From assembly GCA_035714365.1 (NCBI GenBank), contig DASTMB010000025.1:1-64000 (forward strand): 64,000 nt of DNA. Direction: 5' to 3'. This DNA is from Mycobacteriales bacterium. GTDB lineage: Bacteria > Actinomycetota > Actinomycetes > BP-191. Below are positions 56,256-63,619 of this stretch, in pieces (positions within the stretch are counted from its first letter, which is position 1; each line of letters opens with the position of its first letter). The notes beneath the pieces were generated by a model. That model did no database searches. It was not told where the DNA came from and saw only the letters and a list, made by a program, of their open reading frames with translations. Position numbers and translations under genes: made by a program.

Positions 56256-56271
56256 TTCCGAGGCGAGCTTG

Positions 56272-56646
56272 TCAGTCGATGACGGTGATGACCGCCGCGA
56301 GGCTGTTGTCGAGGTAGACGTTGTAGAGCCGCGTCAGCGGGCCGTTGTGCGTCTGCCCGGCCCAGGGCTGAAACGCCTTGGACGCACCGGCCGCGATCTG
56401 CTGCTGGCCGCTGGTGATCGTCGGGTTCTCCCGGTTCTTGATCTCGATGCTGTGGAGGTTCGCGTCGAGGTTCTTGACGATCTGCCACTGGGACTTCGTG
56501 ACGAAGTTCTTGACGGGCGCGAGGCGTCCGCCGGGCGTGATGACCATCTGGACCGGGCTGGGTTCGGCGTGCGCCGCCGGAGCGGTGGCCGGCGCGACGA
56601 GCGCGACAGCGACCATGAGCGGGGCGAACAGTCGAGCGAGCTTCAT
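56272..56646 (-). CDS. small secreted protein B (island paralog family)
   Basis: 124 residues behind AAAGGGGA. Signal peptide nearly identical to protein A, and 38 nt of DNA covering its start (56612-56649) are identical to 56107-56144. Mature domain about 95 residues, diverged (SQWQIVKNLDANLHSIEI, QPWAGQTHNG, LAAVITVID). A longer N-terminal form is rejected because the ribosome site and paralogy fix the ATG at 56646. No family recognised. Confidence 0.8.
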   Translation of the reverse strand: MKLARLFAPLMVAVALVAPATAPAAHAEPSPVQMVITPGGRLAPVKNFVTKSQWQIVKNLDANLHSIEIKNRENPTITSGQQQIAAGASKAFQPWAGQTHNGPLTRLYNVYLDNSLAAVITVID

Positions 56647-56717
56647 GAGGAATCCCCTTTCACGCATCCCCACCCGGTCCCACCGACCGACTGAGGGGAG
56701 ACGCGCGCGCATCTCCA

Positions 56718-56757
56718 CTACAGAGACGCGCGAGCGCCATCCCGACCGCGAACAAAG
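56718..56757 (-). promoter_or_regulatory. promoter-like box of secreted protein B
   Basis: On the minus strand CTTTGTTCGCGG-N15-CGCGTCTCT, about 77 nt upstream of the ATG. It matches the box of protein A (56218-56255) in both blocks and spacing. Confidence 0.5.
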
Positions 56758-56776
56758 ATTCGGAGCGGCCAGCTCG

Positions 56777-57097
56777 TCAGCCGAGCACGGTGATCTGGCC
56801 TGCCGCTACGCCGTCCACGAACACCATCACGGAGCCTGCCGGGAAGGTGGCCGTTTCGTCAGCCGTGAACGTGGCCGGGAGTCCGCGCGACGCGGGCCGG
56901 GTGATGTTGGCGATGCGGAACTGATGTGAAGCCGCGCGTAGGTCCGCGTTCTCCAGCGCGAAGGGCAGACGGCGTGCGGCGATCCCGCGTACGGTCTGCC
57001 CGTCGTAGGTGGCAACGGACGCCTGCGCGGGAGTGGTCGCGGTGAGTACCCCCGTGACGGCGACGGCCGCGGCAACGATGGTGGCTCGGACTCTCAT
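56777..57097 (-). CDS. small secreted protein C
   Basis: 106 residues behind GAGGAGG. Signal peptide RVRATIVAAAVAVTGVLTA, cut near AQA-SV; mature beta-rich domain ending VFVDGVAAGQITVLG. This ending resembles the VxxD...ITV ending of proteins A and B, so it may be a distant third paralog. It reads in the same direction and has the CGCGTCCCT block about 75 nt upstream. Confidence 0.75.
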   Translation of the reverse strand: MRVRATIVAAAVAVTGVLTATTPAQASVATYDGQTVRGIAARRLPFALENADLRAASHQFRIANITRPASRGLPATFTADETATFPAGSVMVFVDGVAAGQITVLG

Positions 57098-57160
57098 GCT
57101 TCCTCCTCGGCCCGTCGTGCGGGTCGCGCCTTCGCGCGACCGGAAACGCCTGCGGGCCTT

Positions 57161-57221
57161 CACCGATAGGGACGCGCGAGAGCGCGAGAGGACGCGCAGG
57201 TTCCGCGTTAGCGGAACCTGC
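57161..57221 (-). promoter_or_regulatory. promoter-like box and 11-bp hairpin upstream of secreted protein C
   Basis: Part of the 420-nt gene-free stretch 57098-57517. On the minus strand a GGAACC (57199-57204) and CGCGTCCCTATCGG lead into the gene. GCAGGTTCCGC (57196-57206) and GCGGAACCTGC (57211-57221) are perfect complements with a GTTA loop and overlap the GGAACC, so this could be an operator or an upstream hairpin. I see no gene in 57222-57429. Confidence 0.5.
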
Positions 57222-57429
57222 AAGGGTCTGTATGCCTGGCTGACCGTGGCCTTCGGCCTTCGGGCGGTGACATGTCGGGGTTGGGTGCGTTCCCGGCTGC
57301 GTTCCCGGTCTGCTCGTGGTCGGTCTCTGCGCGTGACCGCGCAAGTGTCGGGTAGCCGACACATTCGTCACGATCTGGCCGCTCGTCCGTACTGCTAGGG
57401 GAGGACCGGCGCGGCGCTCATCGAACTTC

Positions 57430-57472
57430 TTCGCCCGATCTAGGTAGAGAACCGGGCGAAACGGTGTCTACC
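57430..57472 (+). promoter_or_regulatory. interleaved inverted repeats upstream of sigma-like gene 2
   Basis: TTCGCCCG (57430-57437) pairs with CGGGCGAA (57453-57460), and GGTAGA (57443-57448) pairs with TCTACC (57467-57472), so the two palindromes overlap. CTAGGTAGAG also occurs in the upstream region of secreted protein A. A regulator or autoregulatory site 46-88 nt before the GTG is likely. Confidence 0.5.
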
Positions 57473-57517
57473 GGGTGAGTCAGCAGACCGACACGACCCG
57501 AAGGCACGGGGGACTAG

Positions 57518-58702
57518 GTGAGCAACGAGCCGGGCGACGCCCTCGGTCGCCCTGCGCCAGACCAAGACGCGCTGAGAGTCCTCGCTGAGCAACGCCCGAG
57601 GTTCCTGCGCGCGGTCATGCGCGCGGCGCGCGTGTCCCTTGACGAGGCCGAGGAGCTCGCGTCCGAGCTCACCCTCAAGGTTATGGCGGGCAAGGCGCGA
57701 ATCCCCCTGGGCGTCGAGGCGCTGGCATACCTCGCCGCCGCCGCGCGCAACATGCAGCGGAACCGTGAACGTGACGCGCGGCGCGAAGCCGGGCGCCTCA
57801 ACCGCGCACTTCCCCTAACACCGCGCGGCGTCACCCCGCACTCCGCTGATTCGCTCGATCCGGCCGAGATTGTGGGACACCGCGAGCAGATTCTCGCCGG
57901 CTTGGATGCCTTCAACGCCCTGCCCGCCAACGAGCGGGAGGTCATGTATCACCGCCACGTCAAGGGCCTGAAGCGACGCGAGGTAGCGGCGCTCCTTGGA
58001 ATCAAGCCGACCCAGGTGGACGTACGCGAACGGCAGGCCCGCGCGCGGCTCGCAAAGCGGCTCGGCGTGCCCCGCGAGAGCGCGCCCGGCGTGTTCGCGG
58101 CGCTCGGCCTTCGCTGGTCCCGTACCGCGAGTGCCGCGCTGACGCCGCCGGTTGTGACCGTGGTAGGCACGGCGCTAGCGGTGTTCGTCGCTGTCGCTAC
58201 GCCGAGCCGGGCACTCGTGTACGTCACGAGTCCAACAACTTCGGGGGGCGGCACGTTTGAGGGTGGCGGGCTGTCCAACGGGGTGCCGACGCGCCGGGAC
58301 GCGGGTAGTGGAGTGCGAACGGCGGCGATCCCCCCCGCCGCCAATCGTTCCCCGCGTCCCGGCGCACCACAGTCCGGGCAACGGGACCCGGTCAATGTCG
58401 GTGTCAAGGGGTGCGCCGAAGTCGGTACGACCGAACCTAAGCCGCGCGCATGCGTGAGTAAGCGCAAGGCCAGCGACCCCCCGCCGCGCTTCTCCGGGGA
58501 CGTGTGCCGTGTGCCTGCTGCGGGCGACGTGGGCGAGGTCTCGCAAAACGTCACGCCGCTAGCCGACTACGTGCCCGACAACCCCGTCGCGGAGTGCGAG
58601 TCGGGATCGGCCGACACGTACGTCCTTCCACCTCCGGGGCAGGACCCACCGGGGGACAACGGGAAGTCGCTTCCTTCCGATCCCGCTTCGCGGGAACCGT
58701 AG
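57518..58702 (+). CDS. ECF-like sigma factor with membrane helix and exported tail (2)
   Basis: 394 residues from GTG. Region 2-like (FLRAVMRAARVSLDEAEELASELTLKVM) and region 4 (LPANEREVMYHRHVKGLKRREVAALLGIKPTQVDVRERQARARL) segments, one membrane helix (PPVVTVVGTALAVFVAVATP, about 210-228) and an exported Pro/Gly-rich tail of about 160 residues with four Cys. Same plan as the sigma-like gene at 54072 but little sequence shared. Followed after 15 nt by a small secreted protein gene. Confidence 0.8.
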   Translation: MSNEPGDALGRPAPDQDALRVLAEQRPRFLRAVMRAARVSLDEAEELASELTLKVMAGKARIPLGVEALAYLAAAARNMQRNRERDARREAGRLNRALPLTPRGVTPHSADSLDPAEIVGHREQILAGLDAFNALPANEREVMYHRHVKGLKRREVAALLGIKPTQVDVRERQARARLAKRLGVPRESAPGVFAALGLRWSRTASAALTPPVVTVVGTALAVFVAVATPSRALVYVTSPTTSGGGTFEGGGLSNGVPTRRDAGSGVRTAAIPPAANRSPRPGAPQSGQRDPVNVGVKGCAEVGTTEPKPRACVSKRKASDPPPRFSGDVCRVPAAGDVGEVSQNVTPLADYVPDNPVAECESGSADTYVLPPPGQDPPGDNGKSLPSDPASREP

Positions 58703-58717
58703 AAGGAGGTAGTCCCG

Positions 58718-59134
58718 ATGAGACTGAGCGCCCTGTCCGTTCCGGTCTTGCTCGTCCAGGCATTCTCCGCTGGCCCGTCGTCTGCCGCTGTCGGTGTTGT
58801 GCGTACCGATGTATGGGTGAGGACGCGGACGGCGACTGCTCTGGAAATCTGCGCGCGTGGATGGGTTGACGACGGTCCGGCGACGGGCGTGTGGGCACGA
58901 ACGGTGGCTGGAACCGTCGTCGTCGCGCCCGACGTACTAGTCGCCCCGGCGTACGCCGAATCGTGCTTCTGGGCGAGCAGCACCGCTACCCCGGTCGGCG
59001 GTGGCCTCGTGTCACTCACGTTCACGGGCGGCGGGACCGGGGGCGACGTTGCCGGAGCGTGCGGGCTCACCTTTGGGTGGGCTCCCGGCGTGCCCATCAA
59101 CGAGATCAACGGTTTCTGCACCGACGCCGCCTAG
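58718..59134 (+). CDS. small secreted protein following sigma-like gene 2
   Basis: 138 residues behind a strong GAAGGAGG. Signal peptide RLSALSVPVLLVQAFSA, then a beta-rich domain with four Cys (EICARG, ESCFWA, GACGLT, GFCTDA), consistent with two disulfides. No family recognised. The arrangement mirrors the other pair, sigma-like gene plus secreted gene at 54072/55242. Confidence 0.78.
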   Translation: MRLSALSVPVLLVQAFSAGPSSAAVGVVRTDVWVRTRTATALEICARGWVDDGPATGVWARTVAGTVVVAPDVLVAPAYAESCFWASSTATPVGGGLVSLTFTGGGTGGDVAGACGLTFGWAPGVPINEINGFCTDAA

Positions 59135-59189
59135 CAGCCGCGCCGGGTGAGGGCTCGGCGTGGCGCTACCACGGAAGGGGAGGAACAGC

Positions 59190-59261
59190 GTGTCCGCCGA
59201 GCAGCCGCGCCCTGCACATGCCCGTGCAGGGCGCGGCACCCTTCGAGGCAGGGCGGTGTGA
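59190..59261 (+). CDS. possible 23-residue leader peptide coupled to the next gene
   Basis: GTG 7 nt behind AAGGGGAGGAA opens a 23-codon frame (MSAEQPRPAHARAGRGTLRG, then RAV) whose TGA overlaps the ATG of the next gene (TGATG). A perfect 14-bp hairpin (59204-59217 with 59224-59237, loop ATGCCC) lies inside the frame. This layout suits translational coupling or attenuation; it may also be chance. Confidence 0.35.
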   Translation: MSAEQPRPAHARAGRGTLRGRAV

Positions 59262-59782
59262 TGCGGCGGCTCTTGCACCGGCGCACGCCCTCCGCGTCCC
59301 CCACGTTCGCGTCGTACTCACCGCTTCCTACGTGGATGCACACCGACCAGCTCCGAGTGCTGGAGACCGCCGCGAGCCGAGCGAACGGTGACGCGGACGG
59401 CACGGCCTTCTGGCAGGGCATCGTCCGGCTGGCTCTCGCGTGCGAGCAGCTTGCGGCCCGTCTCGACAGTGCTCCCCGCGACATCGAAGCGCCGCTTTCA
59501 CTCGCCCGCTGGCTGATGGAACGACTGCCCGAGCCGCCGGCTCCCGTCACCCCCGACCGCAGTTCCGACCCGGACCCGGTGACCGTCGAGGGACTGTTGA
59601 TGAACCACGCGCACGCCCTGGTGGCCGCATTCCGCGCGCCCGTGGACACGCCCGACCTGACGCCCGAGGTCAGCGCCACGGTGGCCGAGCTTGCCGACCT
59701 GCTCGCCCGCTGGCACGGCGACCCGTCATTCCGCGCGCGCCTACGTCAACGCACCATCGACGTGACCAAGCAGGAGCGGTGA
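59261..59782 (+). CDS. cytosolic hypothetical, paralog of the next gene
   Basis: 173 residues from ATG (a GTG one codon earlier is possible). Helical and soluble: LACEQLAARLD, LARWLMERLPEPPAPVTP, NHAHALVAAFRAP, VAELADLLARWHGD. The same series of segments recurs in the next gene, so the two are tandem paralogs. No family recognised. TGATG overlap with the next gene. Confidence 0.75.
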   Translation: MRRLLHRRTPSASPTFASYSPLPTWMHTDQLRVLETAASRANGDADGTAFWQGIVRLALACEQLAARLDSAPRDIEAPLSLARWLMERLPEPPAPVTPDRSSDPDPVTVEGLLMNHAHALVAAFRAPVDTPDLTPEVSATVAELADLLARWHGDPSFRARLRQRTIDVTKQER

Positions 59783-60282
59783 TGAAGGACGTGGCGACTG
59801 GTCGGCTCCCGCTGTGGCTACGGACGGATGGTGAAGCCGTCCACGCACAGTTGACACGGCGAGCGGGCGGGAACGGCGCGCGCTTCTACGTGTGGGATGC
59901 GGCGCTGATGCTCGCTCTCGGATGCGAACGCTTGGCGGTCCAGCCCGAACGTGAAGCGGAGGTCGTCCCGCAGGCACACAACCTGACGGCGTGGCTTTGC
60001 ACGCAACTCCCTTCCCCGCCAATCACTCAAGAGACTCCCCGGCCCGACCTGGCGATGATCGGGCCGCGGCGCGACCCGCTCGCGCTTAGGGCATGGCTGC
60101 TCGCCCGCGCCCATGCCCTCGTCGGTCTCCTGACCGCCCCGGAGAACGCCGACGCGCTAACCCTCCTGTACGACCTTGCCGCCGAGGTTCAGCACGTCGC
60201 GGCGCTCATCGCACCCTGGGACCGGCAAGCCCCCGGCTTGCGGTTGCTGGACACCATCCGGGAGGCAGAGCCGCCCGACTGA
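59782..60282 (+). CDS. cytosolic hypothetical, paralog of the previous gene
   Basis: 166 residues. Segments LALGCERLAVQPE, LTAWLCTQLPSPPITQETP, LLARAHALVGLLTAPENAD and VQHVAALIAPWD align in order with the previous protein. All-helical and cytosolic with no signal. Coupled by TGATG to the previous gene. Function unknown. Confidence 0.75.
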   Translation: MKDVATGRLPLWLRTDGEAVHAQLTRRAGGNGARFYVWDAALMLALGCERLAVQPEREAEVVPQAHNLTAWLCTQLPSPPITQETPRPDLAMIGPRRDPLALRAWLLARAHALVGLLTAPENADALTLLYDLAAEVQHVAALIAPWDRQAPGLRLLDTIREAEPPD

Positions 60283-60432
60283 GGCTCACTCCGCAGGAAT
60301 GCCCGCCTGCGACCAACCCCCGCACCAAGACACCCGCCGCAGCAACCGCCGCAGCGGGAGGACGCCACGACGGCGGCCGGGCCTTGCCAGGTTCACCGCC
60401 GCCGACGTGGCACCGAACGAGGGAGTACCACC

Positions 60433-62574
60433 ATGCGTCACCGACGAACCTCCCGCGTTGTGCTGACGGCGCTGCTCGCGTCGGCACTCGTCGTGGGAGC
60501 CGTGTCGGGTGCGTCGGCCAGTGCGGTCGGCGTCACCGGCTCGGCCGTCAACATCACGACCAGCACTACGACCAGCACCACGAGTACCACGACCACGGCG
60601 ACCACGACCGCGGCCAAGACCACCACATCGAGCACGACGAGCCAGATCACCGCCACGGTGGACTCGACCACGAGCCCGACCAGCACCACGAGTTCGGCGG
60701 GCGGCGGGCTGCCTGTGCCTTCGGTCAACGTCGAGCAGACGATCCCCGAGGTCGGCTCGCTCCCGAGCGTGGACACGAGCCATGTCACGGCGCTCCTCGG
60801 CGCGCTGCTGACCCAGCTCGTGAACGACGCCGGGGACACCATCTGCCCCGCCGCCGGGATGAGCACGGCGACGTGCGACCAGGCATACGCCGTGGTCACC
60901 GCCATCTCGCCGTGCATCTCGCCGTTCCTCGACGACATCGCGGCGAGGTCGTCGGCGGAGTGCGGCCCGCTGGTCAACGCCTCGATCAACACGCTCCTCC
61001 GCATCTACGAGGAGGGGCTGGCGTGCGCTCTGGAGACCAACCCCGTGTGCCACCAGGCGGTCGAGACGGCGGGGGCGACGACGGCGGCGCTACTGGACTG
61101 CGTCGGTGTCGACGTCAGCCCGACCGCGAGCGCGACCCGCGAGACGGTCGTGACCAAGAGCGCGGCGCACGCGGACCTGTGGGCGCTCTGCGGCGAGGTC
61201 GTCACCACGGGCAACGAGGTCATCGGCCAGGCGATCACCGCCGCGACCGAGTGCGCCAACGGCAGCAACGCCCTCTGCGCGAACGCGGTCGCTACCGTCG
61301 TGGACGCGGCGAGCCAGACGCTCAAGTGCCTCGACGTGGACCCCGGCCTGACCACGGGCGGAACGAGTCTGCTCGCGGCCGACCTGACCGGGGCGTGCAA
61401 GGACGCGTTGCAGACGGGACGTGACACGCTCGCGGCCCTGAAGGCGCTCGTGGAGGACTGCGCGAACAACCCGGACGGGACCTGCCAGCAGGCCATCGAG
61501 AACGCGTCGTACACGGCGGGGCAGATCGTCACCGAGGCGCAGGACGCCGGCTCCCAGGCGGCACGCTGCCTGACCGGCGAGGGCGACGCGACGGGGCAGT
61601 TCGTCGCGGCGTGCCAGGAGGTACAGGACCGAATCGCGGCGGTGGTCGGGAGCCTGAACGGTCTCCACGTCGGCGCCCCCACCGACGACGAGAGCGACGT
61701 ATCGGACGCGGAGGTGAGGGTCGCCAACGGCGACATCGACGTTGAGTTCACGGCGTCGCTCCGCATCCCGTTCGTCACGGCGCTGGACCCGACGACGCTG
61801 CCGGAGGTCGAGGCCGCGACCAAGACCGTCTCGATCATGGACGACGCGGGCAACGTCCTGTCCGAGTCACGGGAGACGGTCGAGACCGCCGGTAACACCG
61901 TGGACGGCTCCTGCGTCCTCAACGGCTCCGAGCTTCAGAAGCGGGCGCTCATCGCCTACCCGCCGACGACGACGCCGCGCGAGTGGAGCGACGACGGCAT
62001 CGACGCGCAGTACACGACGCACGTCTACCAGTCCAACTGGGCGCGGCCGGTGGTCGGGGTCGGCTGGACGTGGCAGGTCGAGTTCTGCCAGGTCGGGGGC
62101 GCGGAGGTCTACGACGCCTGGCGGCTGAACGCGGTCGGCAGCGGCGTCACGCAGGAGGACCCGAACACGACGCGGATCGACAAGTCGTGGAAGTCGGGCA
62201 AGGACCTCCCGACCGTCGAGGCCGAGCTCTACGCGCACGTCGGCTCGGAGAACGCGCCGGTCCAGATCGGCGGCTCGACCTCGCAGAAGGCGAACGGCGT
62301 CAACGGAGGAAGCGCGGGGACGCGGATGCCCGTCAAGGGCTTCCCGGAGATGGACCAGTTCAAGCACAACACGGCGCTCGCCCGGTGGGACAGCGTGTGC
62401 AACTGGGCCACCGCGTACTCGGCCTGCGGCTCGCGCGACTACCAGGCGACGGTGCTGCACTCGCTGTACGAGTTCCCGCGCTCCGACCCCGGCCCGAAGT
62501 ACTTCGACGAGGGCTTCTACTACAAGCGCCGCTGCACCGGCTTCAAGAGGTACACCGACTCCTGCGACACCTGA
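60433..62574 (+). CDS. large exported Thr/Ser-rich protein with Cys-paired helical repeats
   Basis: 713 residues. Signal peptide (RRTSRVVLTALLASALVVGAVSGASA), a Thr/Ser-only linker (about 41-88), a helical region (about 100-410) with repeated units bounded by Cys such as CHQAVETAGATTAALLDC, CANAVATVVDAASQTLKC and CKDALQTGRDTL...C, then a beta-rich C-terminal part with Trp/Tyr and late Cys (VCNWATAYSACG, RRCTGFKRYTDSC). No anchoring sequence or family recognised. It could be a cell-surface or matrix protein, possibly O-glycosylated in the linker. Confidence 0.8.
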   Translation: MRHRRTSRVVLTALLASALVVGAVSGASASAVGVTGSAVNITTSTTTSTTSTTTTATTTAAKTTTSSTTSQITATVDSTTSPTSTTSSAGGGLPVPSVNVEQTIPEVGSLPSVDTSHVTALLGALLTQLVNDAGDTICPAAGMSTATCDQAYAVVTAISPCISPFLDDIAARSSAECGPLVNASINTLLRIYEEGLACALETNPVCHQAVETAGATTAALLDCVGVDVSPTASATRETVVTKSAAHADLWALCGEVVTTGNEVIGQAITAATECANGSNALCANAVATVVDAASQTLKCLDVDPGLTTGGTSLLAADLTGACKDALQTGRDTLAALKALVEDCANNPDGTCQQAIENASYTAGQIVTEAQDAGSQAARCLTGEGDATGQFVAACQEVQDRIAAVVGSLNGLHVGAPTDDESDVSDAEVRVANGDIDVEFTASLRIPFVTALDPTTLPEVEAATKTVSIMDDAGNVLSESRETVETAGNTVDGSCVLNGSELQKRALIAYPPTTTPREWSDDGIDAQYTTHVYQSNWARPVVGVGWTWQVEFCQVGGAEVYDAWRLNAVGSGVTQEDPNTTRIDKSWKSGKDLPTVEAELYAHVGSENAPVQIGGSTSQKANGVNGGSAGTRMPVKGFPEMDQFKHNTALARWDSVCNWATAYSACGSRDYQATVLHSLYEFPRSDPGPKYFDEGFYYKRRCTGFKRYTDSCDT

Positions 62575-62581
62575 TCCATCA

Positions 62582-62619
62582 TGCGGGGGCGTCATCCGCT
62601 CGCGGGTGACGCCCCCGCA
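62582..62619 (+). terminator. hairpin terminator of the 713-residue gene
   Basis: Perfect 13-bp stem (62582-62594 with 62607-62619) with a 12-nt loop, starting 7 nt after the stop codon. Confidence 0.82.
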
Positions 62620-62646
62620 CCATCGGCCCATGTTCGGAAGGACGCC

Positions 62647-63591
62647 ATGACGCCCCGGACGCGGCCCATCGCCGCCGCTCTCGCACTTGTCACTGTCGCT
62701 GTCGCTGTCGCTGTCGGCGTCCGCGTTCGCTCATCGGGTTCCGCCCCGCGACGGCCAGCGCCGAGCGCGGGTCCGGCCTGTCGCCGGCTTCCGCGAACCT
62801 CGGCCTACGCATTGACGGGCGAAAGTGTCTACAAGGCGGTCCTGCGTCCGCTCGACCTGTGCCCGCCCCGGTTGGGGGCACCGATCCTTGCCCCGGCAGA
62901 AGAACAGCAGATGTCCTGGCTTACCGGGAGCGGCGAACGTGCCGTCGTGGCGGACTTCAGTTCGGGCAGCGACCGCCTGGCACTTGTCACTCCCGATGGT
63001 CTCGCCGCCATACCCGGACTCGGTAACCCGGTAGGGCACTCCCCGGCCCTCGCGTCGGACGGCCGTCTGGCTTTCGCTGACCAACAGCCGGGCAAGAGCG
63101 GACCGCAATTCCGCCTACGGATGTTCGACCCGGCGTCAACCAAGACCACCACGCTTCTCACTCTCACAACGCCACCGTCAAACCTGGCCTGGGGACCTGA
63201 CGGGCAACTCGCGCTGATCGCGGACACAGGAAGCGATGGCGCGCACCTTCTCGTTCTTGACGTGGCCGACGCGAAGGCCCGGAGGGTCGCGGACCTGCCG
63301 CGTGAGGCGGTCTCGGTGCTGTGGGCTTCCTGGGGCGGCTTCGTCGTCGTGCTGTCGTCCGGTGGCGACCCGACCACGGCGCACGCGGTTGTCCTCAACG
63401 CTTCCGGCAAGCAAGTGGCGGAGGTTGCGCGCGAATGGCGACCTCTCGGCTTGATGGACGACGGCGCACTGATCGCCGCGAACGCGTCAGGCGAGCTTTT
63501 CCGCCTCGCCGCACCCACCTACGACGTATCCGAGTCGTTCGGCTCGTCCGCGTTCACCGGGACGGACGCGATATGGCAGGTCGTCACCTGA
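62647..63591 (+). CDS. exported beta-propeller-like protein
   Basis: 314 residues. The ATG lies behind GGAAGGA; one N-terminal membrane/signal helix (PIAAALALVTVAVAVAVGVRV), then repeated blade-like segments (GERAVVADFSSGSDRLALVTPDG, SPALASDGRLAFADQQ, PPSNLAWGPDGQLALIADTGSDG, ASWGGFVVVLSSGGD) of TolB/WD-like beta-propellers. Binding partner unknown. A longer N-terminal form would bury the helix and is rejected. Confidence 0.75.
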   Translation: MTPRTRPIAAALALVTVAVAVAVGVRVRSSGSAPRRPAPSAGPACRRLPRTSAYALTGESVYKAVLRPLDLCPPRLGAPILAPAEEQQMSWLTGSGERAVVADFSSGSDRLALVTPDGLAAIPGLGNPVGHSPALASDGRLAFADQQPGKSGPQFRLRMFDPASTKTTTLLTLTTPPSNLAWGPDGQLALIADTGSDGAHLLVLDVADAKARRVADLPREAVSVLWASWGGFVVVLSSGGDPTTAHAVVLNASGKQVAEVAREWRPLGLMDDGALIAANASGELFRLAAPTYDVSESFGSSAFTGTDAIWQVVT

Positions 63592-63619
63592 CCGGCAGGA
63601 AGGCACAAGCGGGCCGCGA

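Noticed and set aside
60540-60700. Possible tandem DNA repeat
   Set aside because: The repetition comes from Thr/Ser codons (ACC, ACG, AGC) in the linker of the 713-residue protein, with no fixed unit.
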